From positions 1,178,001 to 1,242,000 of the forward strand of contig NZ_JBEUWX010000002.1 in the NCBI RefSeq assembly GCF_041770905.1: 64,000 nucleotides of DNA. The letters run 5' to 3'. Origin of the DNA: Propionivibrio hellwigii (lineage in GTDB: Bacteria > Pseudomonadota > Gammaproteobacteria > Burkholderiales > Rhodocyclaceae). Shown one piece after another: positions 43,120-51,658 of the stretch. The notes under the pieces were generated by a model. The model was given only the letters and a program-made list of their open reading frames with translations. It searched no databases and was not told the origin of the DNA. The translations under genes were made by a program, and so were the position numbers. Numbering within the stretch: position 1 is the first letter of the stretch; each line of letters opens with the position of its first letter.

Positions 43120-43803
43120 ATGAACCCGCTGACCACACCGCCCGCCGCCCACCCAGCCGCAACACCGCCGATGCGCCTGTGTCTCGTCCGCCACGGCGAG
43201 ACCGACTGGAACGCCGAGCAGCGGATGCAGGGGCACAAGGATCTGCCGCTAAATGCCTGCGGACGCGCTCAGGCGGAACAGGCTGCTCGTCAGTTCACCG
43301 GCCTGCGCGCCGACGCCATTTACAGCAGCGACCTGCAACGCGCCTGGCAGACGGCGCAGCCGATTGCGGCGGCGCTGGGGCTGACGCCCACGCGCCTCAT
43401 AGCCCTGCGCGAACGCAACTACGGGCGCTGCGAAGGCATGGTGCGCAAAGACGTGGCGGCGACCTATCCCGAAGATGCGCGCGCTTTGCGCGAGCGCCTG
43501 CCGGATTACGTACTGCCCGGCGGCGAAAGCCTGCGCCAGCACCAGCAGCGCATCTACGACTGCATCGACGCACTGGCCGTAAAGCATGCGGGGGAAACCG
43601 TCATCACTGTTACGCATGGCGGCACGCTCGACCTTGTCTATCGTCGCGCCAACGGCATTCCGCTGGAAAAGGCGCGCGATTTTCCCATCCCGAACACCGG
43701 CATCTGCTGGCTGGATATTTCTCCCAGTGCCTGGCGCATCATCCGCTGGGCCGACACCACACACCTGGCGCACGGCGCCCTCGAAGTTTCTGCGGACTTC
43801 TAA
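43120..43803 (+). CDS. Histidine phosphatase family protein (phosphoglycerate mutase-like)
   Basis: A 227-residue phosphatase of the GpmB/CobC type. The catalytic LVRHGETDWN is near residue 23, with phosphate-pocket Arg in YSSDLQRAWQTAQP, RERNYGRCEGM with Glu, and the second His in TVTHGGTLD. Likely substrates are sugar phosphates or alpha-ribazole phosphate; the sequence does not say which. RBS AAGGA favours the ATG at 43120; the core could also start at 43171 (MRLCLVRHG). No clear operon partner. Confidence 0.88.
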   Translation: MNPLTTPPAAHPAATPPMRLCLVRHGETDWNAEQRMQGHKDLPLNACGRAQAEQAARQFTGLRADAIYSSDLQRAWQTAQPIAAALGLTPTRLIALRERNYGRCEGMVRKDVAATYPEDARALRERLPDYVLPGGESLRQHQQRIYDCIDALAVKHAGETVITVTHGGTLDLVYRRANGIPLEKARDFPIPNTGICWLDISPSAWRIIRWADTTHLAHGALEVSADF

Positions 43804-43809
43804 AACGAG

Positions 43810-43955
43810 GCGCTTGATAACCGGCCGGAAGCCCGTGTATTTAGGGCATTTCCGGAGGGGTATCCTGAAACCCTTGTAAACAGGGCATCTCCGGACGGGT
43901 GCTCTGAGATGCCCTATCTTCGCGGGTTTCAGATGGGGTATTTCGAATACCCTTG
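43810..43955. repeat. Palindrome-repeat array after the phosphatase gene
   Basis: Three GC-rich palindrome units (CCCGTGTATTTAGGGC, CCCTTGTAAACAGGGC and GCCCTATCTTCGCGGG) with ~40-base spacing. Confidence 0.7.
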
Positions 43956-43957
43956 CA

Positions 43958-44062
43958 TAGCGGCCCGACTTTGCCAAAAGACAAGGCGGCGAGCCGCTGA
44001 CAGTACAAGCAGTATGGCAAGGCCAACACAGCAACGCAGTATTTTGGCAAAGGAAGCCGCTA
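43958..44062. repeat. MITE-like ~105-bp palindromic element
   Basis: Ends TAGCGGCCCGACTTTGCCAA and TTTTGGCAAAGGAAGCCGCTA are inverted repeats. The interior contains GACAAGGCGGCGAGCCGCTG, ACAGTACAAGCAGTATGGCA and AGGCCAACACAGCAACGCAG. The same element recurs at 45565-45664 and, inverted, at 52983-53084. Confidence 0.82.
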
Positions 44063-44089
44063 TTAAGGTCAATGCGGTATTCGCCGCTA

Positions 44090-44857
44090 TCACACGCGCC
44101 GGCCTTTGACGGCGTGGGCGCGCGCGTGGCAGGTGATGCAGCCGTCGGCAGCAATCGGCAGGCTGCGGCGCAAGGCCTGCTGCACGCTTTGGCGCGTTTC
44201 CGGCGGCAGGGCGGCGAATGCTTCGCCGATGCTGGCGCTGTCCGCCAGCGCTTGCCAGTAGGCGGCAAAGTCGGGAAAGCGATAGGCGACGTGGAAGGCG
44301 CGCGTGGCGATGTCGGTCAGCCCCGCCTGTTCCCATAAGGCGTGCAGCCGCGGCAGTTGCGTGATGTCGTCGCTGGCGTCGCGCTGCGGCAGTACGCCGT
44401 GTTCATGCAGGAGCGCAAAGGCGGGAGCGTAGGGGAAGCCCTGCGGCAGATCCCAGATGTAGGTGGCGACGGTGCCGCCGGGTTTGCAGACGCGCGCCAT
44501 TTCAGCGACGGCGCGGGCGGGGTCGGGCACAAAGACGATGACGAGTGGCATAACGACGGCATCAAATGTATCGGCGTCGAAGGAAAGCGCGGCGGCGTCG
44601 CCTTGTTGCAGGACGACGTGCGCCGGCAGCTGCGCGCGGGCGTAGGCGAGTTGCGCGGCGGAAATGTCGATGCCGTGTAGGGTGGCGGGGGCGGCGTGTT
44701 GCAGGATTTGTACGCCAAACGCCCCACCGCCGCAGCCCACGTCAAGCCAGCTTTGCCCGGCCGGCAGCGCCAGCCAGTCGAGGAATGCCGCCCCGGCGGC
44801 GCGGCTCCAGCCGCCCATGTAGCGCTCGTAACGCGCTGCGTCCTGAAAGTTGCCCAT
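44090..44857 (-). CDS. Class I SAM-dependent methyltransferase
   Basis: A 255-residue methyltransferase with the UbiE/Methyltransf_11 Rossmann fold. Motif I is LDVGCGGGAFGVQIL, the acidic strand GIDISAAQLAYAR, motif II ADTFDAVVMPLVIVFVPDP and post-II KPGGTVATYIWDL. No sign of the target; small-molecule methylation is likely. Near the C terminus CITCHARAHAV could look like a metal or heme motif (CxxCH), but this is probably chance. It lies 21 bases after the DUF1877-like gene on the same strand. Confidence 0.85.
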   Translation of the reverse strand: MGNFQDAARYERYMGGWSRAAGAAFLDWLALPAGQSWLDVGCGGGAFGVQILQHAAPATLHGIDISAAQLAYARAQLPAHVVLQQGDAAALSFDADTFDAVVMPLVIVFVPDPARAVAEMARVCKPGGTVATYIWDLPQGFPYAPAFALLHEHGVLPQRDASDDITQLPRLHALWEQAGLTDIATRAFHVAYRFPDFAAYWQALADSASIGEAFAALPPETRQSVQQALRRSLPIAADGCITCHARAHAVKGRRV

Positions 44858-44878
44858 TACCTGCTCTTACCAAAAAAC

Positions 44879-45271
44879 TCAACTCCTCGACATGATCATG
44901 GAACAGCCTTTTTCCACCATCTCACGATAAAAATCGCGCAGCGCAAATTTTTCCGGGCATTTACCAAAATCAACTTCTTGCAGCGCTTTGACAATCTCAC
45001 ACACATGCCCGGAATAGGTGCCCGCCACATATATGTCATCCGGCTCACCAAAAATCGTATGTTGGCCGACGATGGCTTCGCTCAAACAATCCCCCTGGAT
45101 GGGATACGTGGCTGATTTCCCCATGAGGACAAAATGCAGCACATCCCAGGATTTATCAACGTCGCATTCGCGTCTCTCGCCGTCTTCTTGTTCATCAGAC
45201 GTTTCTTCGTCGTTTATGTACGCCTTCAGTTTCTGATCGCTGGATTGGTAATACGTGACGCGAATACCCAT
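44879..45271 (-). CDS. DUF1877-like (YfbM family) small protein
   Basis: A 130-residue soluble acidic protein. The fit to YfbM/DUF1877 rests on the start MGIRVTYYQ, the central CDVDKSWDVLHFVLMG (compare the DIDKAWHGLHFLLTG type), the following conserved Gly/Glu strand, and DDIYVAG...VKALQEV. These proteins have unknown function and often occur in toxin-immunity or accessory regions. Start at 45271 follows AGGGA. The upstream gap holds repeats; the methyltransferase gene follows directly. Confidence 0.65.
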   Translation of the reverse strand: MGIRVTYYQSSDQKLKAYINDEETSDEQEDGERRECDVDKSWDVLHFVLMGKSATYPIQGDCLSEAIVGQHTIFGEPDDIYVAGTYSGHVCEIVKALQEVDFGKCPEKFALRDFYREMVEKGCSMIMSRS

Positions 45272-45394
45272 AGTGCGAATCCCTGTGAAATAAACAATAA
45301 AGGCCAAAACACATCAGCCCGGAATGACATTCTTTGCCATACCTGGCGTTGCCTGAACGACCAGCCGGCAGTATAGAAGGTATTGCAGGCATCG

Positions 45395-45664
45395 TCCAAA
45401 GCCCGCGTATTTCGGGCATCTCCGAAGTGGGTATCCGGAGATCCTTATAAACAGGGCATCTCAGAGCACCTGCCAGAAAACGCCCTATCCACGCGGGTTT
45501 CAGAGAGGGGGCTCTGAAATCCTTTATCCACGAGAGTTTCATAGAAGTACCCCGAAAGCTTAATAGCGGCTCGACTTTGCCAAAAGACAAGGCGGCGAGC
45601 CAGACAGTACAAGTCATACGGCAAGGCGAGGCCAACACAGTATTCTGGCAAAGACAGCCTCTAT
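45395..45664. repeat. Palindrome array plus MITE-like element
   Basis: Bases 45395-45555 hold four GC-rich palindrome units (for example CCCGCGTATTTCGGGC and CCTTATAAACAGGGC). Bases 45565-45664 are a ~100-bp MITE-like element with ends TAGCGGCTCGACTTTGCCAA and TTCTGGCAAAGACAGCCTCTA. It ends one base before the sirtuin stop codon. Confidence 0.78.
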
Positions 45665-45665
45665 C

Positions 45666-46436
45666 TCAATGCGTCTGCCGGCAGGTTTCGTAGATCGCCG
45701 TCATCGCTTCTGCCGCACCGGCAGCGACATGCCATGAGACCCGGTTGCTCAGGAAAGTATGCGCGGGATTGATCTCGACCGTCGGTGCGCCGCGCTGCAC
45801 AGCCCGCAGAACCGGCTCGGCAATGTAGGGAAAAACCGCCGTCGTACCGATGACGAACACCATATCGAAGCCGGTATCCAGCTCGCGGTAGAGGCGGCTG
45901 ATCGCGCGCTCCGGCAGCATTTCGCCGAACAGCACGACATTGGGGCGGACGATGCCGCCGCATTGGTGACAGCGCGGCGGTATTGCGGCATCGGCGGTAT
46001 CCGCCGCAGCGCCGCACTGCGTGCAGTAGCGCTCGGCCAGCGTGCCGTGGATTTCGATCAGATTGCGGCTACCCGCCTGGCTGTGCAGCCCGTCGATATT
46101 CTGCGTCAGCACGACGACCTCATGGCTGTCATCGAGCGCGGCAATGGCACGGTGCGCGGCATTCGGCGCGGCCTGGCGGCAATTGTGCTCGATCTGCGCC
46201 AGATACTTCCAAGTAATGTCCGGCCGCGCGGCAAAGCAGGCGCCGGACAGCGCTTCCTCGATGGCCATGCCGTCCTCGGTCGCCTCATCATTATACAGCC
46301 CGCCGACGCCGCGATAGGTCGGCAACCCGGAGTCGGCGGAAATTCCGGCGCCGGTGATGAACAGAACGCGCCGCAGCGCACGCAGGCGCAGGCCGATGTC
46401 ACGCAGGGCGGCGGTAGTTTCGGCAGACAGACTCAT
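45666..46436 (-). CDS. cobB: NAD-dependent protein deacylase (sirtuin, CobB-like)
   Basis: A 256-residue Sir2 family enzyme that removes acetyl or other acyl groups from lysines using NAD. Marks are TGAGISADSGLPTYRG, TQNIDGLHSQAGS with the catalytic His in ELHG-type IEIHGTLAERYC, the four zinc Cys (CTQCG...CHQCGG), VLFGEMLP and GTTAVFPYIA. It is complete. No partner acetyl-CoA synthetase or acetyltransferase is adjacent. Confidence 0.94.
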   Translation of the reverse strand: MSLSAETTAALRDIGLRLRALRRVLFITGAGISADSGLPTYRGVGGLYNDEATEDGMAIEEALSGACFAARPDITWKYLAQIEHNCRQAAPNAAHRAIAALDDSHEVVVLTQNIDGLHSQAGSRNLIEIHGTLAERYCTQCGAAADTADAAIPPRCHQCGGIVRPNVVLFGEMLPERAISRLYRELDTGFDMVFVIGTTAVFPYIAEPVLRAVQRGAPTVEINPAHTFLSNRVSWHVAAGAAEAMTAIYETCRQTH

Positions 46437-46842
46437 GGCAGACTCCTCTTTGGTTTAATACATCACACGCGCCCTCCGGCCTGTGCGCAGCAGCGCCGGC
46501 CGTTGGATTGCAGAGCGGCGCGAATGAACGCGAACGACGGCTCCGGCGGATATTCCGCATAGGCCGCCAAGGCGCCAACGGGCGCAGCATTCGAGGACAA
46601 CACGGCGCAGACGGAATGAAACACGCGGCGCAAAACGTGCGGACAGCGCAACCTACCTGCGGCAGAGCCGCAGAAAAGGAACGATATGCGCCGTGCCGCG
46701 CGTATCCCATATCTCTCACGTCTCTCGCATACTTCACGTATCTCACGACACGCGCAGCGCAATGCGCACGCTACGCACACCAGATACGCTATGGCGTTCC
46801 GCCCGCGCCGCCGCCCAGCCGGCGCTTTTCCCGACATTGCGC
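46437..46842. other. Intergenic region between the sirtuin and the giant membrane protein
   Basis: About 400 bases with no gene. It includes an imperfect tandem run of CTCACG/TCTCAC-like steps at 46710-46760. No terminator with a T-run was seen downstream of the large gene. Confidence 0.4.
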
Positions 46843-49800
46843 TCACGCCTGGACCCTCGATCTGCGCCGCCACAAGCCGCCAGCAGAGAAGGCGTTCCAG
46901 CCCCACTTCAGCCAGTCGAGCAGCGACCACGCCAGCCAGAGCGCCCAGAGCAGCATCAGCCCGCGATAGACCAGGATCGGCAGCGTCACCACCCAGGCGC
47001 CGGGGGGCGTCGCCTCGGCGCGGTCGAGATACCAGTTGAGCCGGAAGGCGTGCGATCCATTGCCGACGACCTGCATGTCCGGATAACCGAGCAGACCGCT
47101 TTCGACAATGGAAAACAGCGCGGACAGCATGACCAGGGTCAGCAATGCCAATCCGAGTTGGCGCAGGTTGAACGGCCAGTGCGACAGCCTGGACGACATC
47201 CGCGCCTGCCATTTGGCCGCTTCGCTTTCCCCGGCAGCCGCAGAAATCGCCGGATTGAGCGGCACAGCGGCGCTCTGCCGCGCGCGCCAGCCGAATACGG
47301 CGAACCAGCCGATGACAATCAGCGCCGACCACCACGACGCCTGCGTCAGACCAAGCGCCAGCAGCAGCCACTGCCATGTCCTGCGCAGCGGCCAGCTTGC
47401 ATTGCGGGCGCTGAAACGGCCGATCAGCACGGCAGCGACCAGCAGCACCAGCAGCTTGCCCCAGAACAGAATGGCCGGCCCGATGCCCGGCCCGACAGCC
47501 AGCAACAACCAGCGGTCACGCGGCAATTGCAGCTGCACGCGGTGATTGACGCTGTCCTGGCCGAGATCGACGCGCTGCGTTGCGTAGCGCAGCGCCATGT
47601 CCTGCTCGACGCGCCAGAGGATTTCGACGCCCTGTTTGCCGGGCGCAAGCGGCAGCGTCAAACGCTGGCCATCCAGGCGAATCGGCTGTGTCTTGCCGTC
47701 GATGGCGACGCGCTGCAATACCGCGCCTTCCGGCAAGGTAAGCGTGTGATCGGCGCCGCGGCTGCTACGCAGTGAGAGGCTCAGGTGATAATCGCTCGAA
47801 CGCGCGCCGGCCGTCACCGCCAGCGCCGAAGTGTCGATGGTCAGCGTCCGTCCCGGCGCCGGTTGCGGCCGCGTGATCGACAGCCGCAAGGTCTCGCCCG
47901 GCCAGGGTCGGAAACTCAGGTCGGCATCCTGCGCGTCCGTGCCCAGCGCCACCGGCGGAAAACCCTGGGCGTCGACGTGCCAGAGCGGTGAAGCGCTCAT
48001 CATCCAGCTTTCAACCCAGGCGTCGGTTTCAGGCGCCGTCAGCGTCAGCGCATCGTGCGGCGCCAGGGTCGATACCCAGCCGACACTGGTCGCCTGCGGT
48101 GCCAGGTTAACCTGTGCCTGCCCCTCTTTAACGACGATACCCGCCGTCGTCACCGACTCGCCCGGTAGCAGCGGCACCTGCACGACCACCGGCGCACCGG
48201 GCGGCGAAACGCGGCGCACGGTCGTCTCCACGCGCCAGTTCAGATCGAAAAACAAGCGTCGTTCGACGCGCAGGAACGGCGGCAGCACGGCGGCATCCTG
48301 CGCGTTCTGCGCTTCCTGCCTGCCCCGCGCCGCCCGGGCGGCATCGGCCGCACTGTCTTTTTCGGCGCGACGGGAGAACTGGAGGGTATCGGCAACGCCG
48401 GATTCTTCGGATATGCCGGCCACCTCCCAGCCGTCGGCTTGTACTTCGACGCGGCGCGGCCGCAGCGGCAAAGGCAACTGCACGACATCGGCGGCCGGCA
48501 GAACCCCGAACAGTTCGACGCGCGAACGCCCTGCCGGCGCCAGCAGCCAGGCATTTTCGTTTTCGGTATAGACGTAAGCCGGTTTGCCGTCGATGCGCGC
48601 CTCACTCGCCAGCCATTGCTTGACACCGCCCGGCAGCGGCAGCGCCACGTCGCCCGCCGCCTCGACATCGAGGATCAGACGCAGGCTGCCATCCGCCAGA
48701 TGAACGGAAAGGCGTGAAATATCGGCGCATTCCGGCAGGCATTCGGCCGGGCGCGTGAGTTTTTCACGCAATGCGTCGAGCAGCGCCTTGTTCGGCAGTT
48801 CCGCCCGCACCGGCCCGCTCAGTCCGGCGGTCAGCACGAGGCCCAGCACGACCAGCAGTACGGCGGGCTGAGCGCGCCCGGAGTGTGCATACTGCGCCGC
48901 AGGCGACGCGCCTTCTTTCCGCGCGAAGCCGCCCAGCCAGCCCCAAGACCGGCCGCTGCCCGGACCACCCATACCGCCTGTTTTTCCGGCAGCGCGCGGC
49001 ACCAGGTCGAGAATGCGCGCCAGCAGACCGGCCAGCAGCGCCAGGCGCAAAACAACGAGCAGCTTATTGGCCAGCGGCGAAAGCAGCCAGAGATTGAGCA
49101 TCTGATCCTGGGCAACGGGACCATTCCACGTCAGCGAGTGTACGTTCCAGCGCCAGTTGGGCAAGCCGTTACCGGTCTGTACCTTGGCGTCCGGGTCGGC
49201 AATTTGGTAGACATTGCGTTTGGCCGCCTGCATCGGGGTTTCGCGTTGACGGGCGCGCATCGCACTCTTGGCGGCCATGCTGCTGGAAGAAGCGGCATGG
49301 CGCGGCGCGGCAGCCATTTTGGCTGGCACTTTCTCTAACTGGACCGCCTCCGGCGCGGGCATCGCCATCACCTGCGGGGCTTCGCGCGCATCTATGGCTT
49401 CTTCCTGAACGGCGGCATCCTCATCCTCCCGCAGGGCGTCCATTTCATTGCGGGAGTACGGCTGCGCCGTTCCGGCCTGCACCGTGCGCAAACCCTCGCC
49501 TTCCAGCACAGGGTAGAGCGCCATCCGCACCTGATCCACGGCAAAGGAGAGCAGATGCAGCGTCAGCAGCAATGCACCGGCGCAACGGATGAAATGCATG
49601 CCGCGTTTCATGCGCCCTTCCGGCAGCACGCGATACAGCGCTACGGCGGCGATCAGAAGCAGCCAGTCCCAGGTCGGTGCATCCGCTTCCTGATAGACCA
49701 GCATCATAGCCAGCAGCGCCACGGCGCCCCAGCCCACGCCCCAAAGGCGGCCGGCCGCCAGCGCAGTCAGCATGACCAGGAAGAAATCAAGCAGATTCCA

Positions 49801-51426
49801 TTGCGCCAGCCAGGCGCCGCCGGCGCGATCCACGCCCGATGCGTGCAGCAGCCGCCAGCCGGCGGGCAGGTTCAGCGTCATGTTCAGACGCTCGGCGTCA
49901 TGCTGCCAGCCGATGGCGCTAAAGCGGTGCGGCGCGCCGGAAATTTCGCTGTCGGCACTCATGGTCAGCCGGCCGCGTTTGACCTCGACGCCCGCCGTGT
50001 CTTCCGCCTCGCCGCTGCGCGTAATCAATTGCGCCTCACCGTCGATATCGACGCGGCCTAACTTGGCCGGCGCGGCAACCTCCAGCCGCCGGGCGCGGCC
50101 GATTTCCCCGGACAGACGGTCGCTGACGGTCAGCGTACCGCCGTCGAAACTCAACCATGCCTGACGTTCGAGGCTCAGGCGATCCGGCGCGGGGTCGCTG
50201 TCGCCGCGACGGATTTCCTTGAGCGTCAACGTCTCGCCGGGGCGCATCAGATAACTGGGCAGACGTCGCCATTCCATGGGCAGATCGGTCTGCTGCGGAT
50301 CGACGGAAGCGACGCCTTCGACCGTTGCGCTGCGAATCGACGGATCGGCCTGGAAGACCCAGGCCTCCTCGTCGGCCAACAGCGGCGCCTCGCCCGTCGG
50401 GGTGGCTTCCGCATTTTCCGTACTTTCCGTATTTTTTACCGCATCGGCCGGCGGCTCGCCTGACCCGTTCTCTTGTTCGTTTTGTCCGCCTTGTTCGCTT
50501 TGCCCATTGTTGCGGTTATCCGCTGTATCAGCCTTGCCAGCAATCTTTTCTTCGCCCCCCTCGCCGGCCAGCGTCAGCGCCTTGACCGCGCCCGGATAGC
50601 GCGCAATCAGCGTAATGTCCCAACGACCCGCGCGCGCCTGCACGCGCAGGCCACCCGCTTGCGTCAGCGCCGTCGGCAAGGGCGAGCGCAAATCCTGCGG
50701 CAACGTGCCGGGCAACAGGATGCGGCCAAGCGTCAGCTCGCGCGCCTTGCCGGAAACATCCAGCCGGATGCGCGTTTCGACGGTGACGGGAACCCCATCG
50801 GCCAGTTTGCGATAAACGTGAATCTGCGCTTCGTCGCCCGCTTCGCGTTCGCTGCGGCCTTGCAGGCGGAGCTGGTTGTCCTCGTCGCGCACCGGCCGGG
50901 CAACAATCTTGCCGTCCACTTCCAGATGCAGCAGCGCCGCACGCGCCGGCAAGGCGAGCGACTCAGGCAACGCCCGCCAGGCAAAACGGCCGCTGAGGCG
51001 GTGGCTGCCTTCCTCCAGCCGCACCGAAGGCACGCCGCCGCGGCCGATCACGACCGCCGGCTTGCCGTCGACCTGCACATCCTGCGGCCAATACCGCGTC
51101 TCGCCGGGCAGTTCGACCCAAGTAGGGCGATAGACGCGCCAGTACTGGGCAAAGGCGGCGCCCCGGCTGTCCGCCTTCAGTTCAAGTACGCCTGGCCAGA
51201 CGCATTGCCGCGGCGCATCCCGGTTGAAGAGATGCGGGCAGGCGGCATCGGGAACCTCGTCGAGCGCCCACGGCACCCAGGTTTTGAGCGGTTCGGGCAC
51301 GGCGGCGCGTGAAAAATCGGAGGTTTCCGCCGATTCCGCCGCCACGGCATACGTGCAAACGCAGAAACACAGGGAAAAAGCCAGCCGGCATATTTTTTTC
51401 GCCCAAACGGTCCAGTCAGTTTTCAT
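46843..51426 (-). CDS. Very large uncharacterised membrane protein (about 1528 residues)
   Basis: Family not recognised. An N-terminal signal peptide (1-30, KICRLAFSLCFCVCTYAVAAE) leads to a beta-rich extracytoplasmic region. A polar low-complexity linker (about 294-345, rich in Asn, Gln, Glu and Thr) follows. Two to four membrane helices lie near 543-600 and 610-640, then an Ala/Ser/Arg-rich segment (about 699-735) and another helix near 775-800. At 852-874 comes a signal-like stretch AVLLVVLGLVLTAGLSGPVRAE, as if a second exported module begins. A second large beta-rich region (about 880-1300) and four C-terminal helices (about 1309-1508) end the protein. The two halves look alike in layout, suggesting fusion. 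ATG 51426 has GGAA upstream. The Tat-exported propeller gene is 232 bases upstream on the same strand. Confidence 0.8.
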   Translation of the reverse strand: MKTDWTVWAKKICRLAFSLCFCVCTYAVAAESAETSDFSRAAVPEPLKTWVPWALDEVPDAACPHLFNRDAPRQCVWPGVLELKADSRGAAFAQYWRVYRPTWVELPGETRYWPQDVQVDGKPAVVIGRGGVPSVRLEEGSHRLSGRFAWRALPESLALPARAALLHLEVDGKIVARPVRDEDNQLRLQGRSEREAGDEAQIHVYRKLADGVPVTVETRIRLDVSGKARELTLGRILLPGTLPQDLRSPLPTALTQAGGLRVQARAGRWDITLIARYPGAVKALTLAGEGGEEKIAGKADTADNRNNGQSEQGGQNEQENGSGEPPADAVKNTESTENAEATPTGEAPLLADEEAWVFQADPSIRSATVEGVASVDPQQTDLPMEWRRLPSYLMRPGETLTLKEIRRGDSDPAPDRLSLERQAWLSFDGGTLTVSDRLSGEIGRARRLEVAAPAKLGRVDIDGEAQLITRSGEAEDTAGVEVKRGRLTMSADSEISGAPHRFSAIGWQHDAERLNMTLNLPAGWRLLHASGVDRAGGAWLAQWNLLDFFLVMLTALAAGRLWGVGWGAVALLAMMLVYQEADAPTWDWLLLIAAVALYRVLPEGRMKRGMHFIRCAGALLLTLHLLSFAVDQVRMALYPVLEGEGLRTVQAGTAQPYSRNEMDALREDEDAAVQEEAIDAREAPQVMAMPAPEAVQLEKVPAKMAAAPRHAASSSSMAAKSAMRARQRETPMQAAKRNVYQIADPDAKVQTGNGLPNWRWNVHSLTWNGPVAQDQMLNLWLLSPLANKLLVVLRLALLAGLLARILDLVPRAAGKTGGMGGPGSGRSWGWLGGFARKEGASPAAQYAHSGRAQPAVLLVVLGLVLTAGLSGPVRAELPNKALLDALREKLTRPAECLPECADISRLSVHLADGSLRLILDVEAAGDVALPLPGGVKQWLASEARIDGKPAYVYTENENAWLLAPAGRSRVELFGVLPAADVVQLPLPLRPRRVEVQADGWEVAGISEESGVADTLQFSRRAEKDSAADAARAARGRQEAQNAQDAAVLPPFLRVERRLFFDLNWRVETTVRRVSPPGAPVVVQVPLLPGESVTTAGIVVKEGQAQVNLAPQATSVGWVSTLAPHDALTLTAPETDAWVESWMMSASPLWHVDAQGFPPVALGTDAQDADLSFRPWPGETLRLSITRPQPAPGRTLTIDTSALAVTAGARSSDYHLSLSLRSSRGADHTLTLPEGAVLQRVAIDGKTQPIRLDGQRLTLPLAPGKQGVEILWRVEQDMALRYATQRVDLGQDSVNHRVQLQLPRDRWLLLAVGPGIGPAILFWGKLLVLLVAAVLIGRFSARNASWPLRRTWQWLLLALGLTQASWWSALIVIGWFAVFGWRARQSAAVPLNPAISAAAGESEAAKWQARMSSRLSHWPFNLRQLGLALLTLVMLSALFSIVESGLLGYPDMQVVGNGSHAFRLNWYLDRAEATPPGAWVVTLPILVYRGLMLLWALWLAWSLLDWLKWGWNAFSAGGLWRRRSRVQA

Positions 51427-51658
51427 AATCGATTCCATCGTAATCAGGCCGTCATGGCCGTATTAATGCGCTAAGCGTATACCGCCTTGCGCGGTGAGGC
51501 AAACCTTCGGCGGATCGCTGCATCTATCGTTAAACATCTAAAAAATCGTATCGGCGTTGCGCCGTCGGCCAATCTGCAATAAACCCGCCGTATCGGCGAA
51601 CTTCCCGCCATCACGGCGTGCCCAGCGCTCATCCTGCCGCCCACCACGATGCATTCCC
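51427..51658. other. Spacer between the propeller and giant protein genes
   Basis: 232 bases. Bases 51530-51580 contain AAACATCTAAAAAATCGTAT and CGGCGTTGCGCCG, a degenerate copy of the repeat at 3006 and 57667. A promoter for the large gene could lie here. Confidence 0.45.

Noticed and set aside
44090..44140. CITCHARAH near the end of the methyltransferase as a c-type heme site
   Set aside because: The protein has no export signal and the motif occurs once in a cytosolic methyltransferase fold. Chance match.
46693..47775. 360-codon plus-strand frame opposite the end of the giant protein
   Set aside because: Arg/Gln/Pro-rich composition is typical of an antisense frame in GC-rich DNA. The minus-strand gene has a signal peptide and helices.
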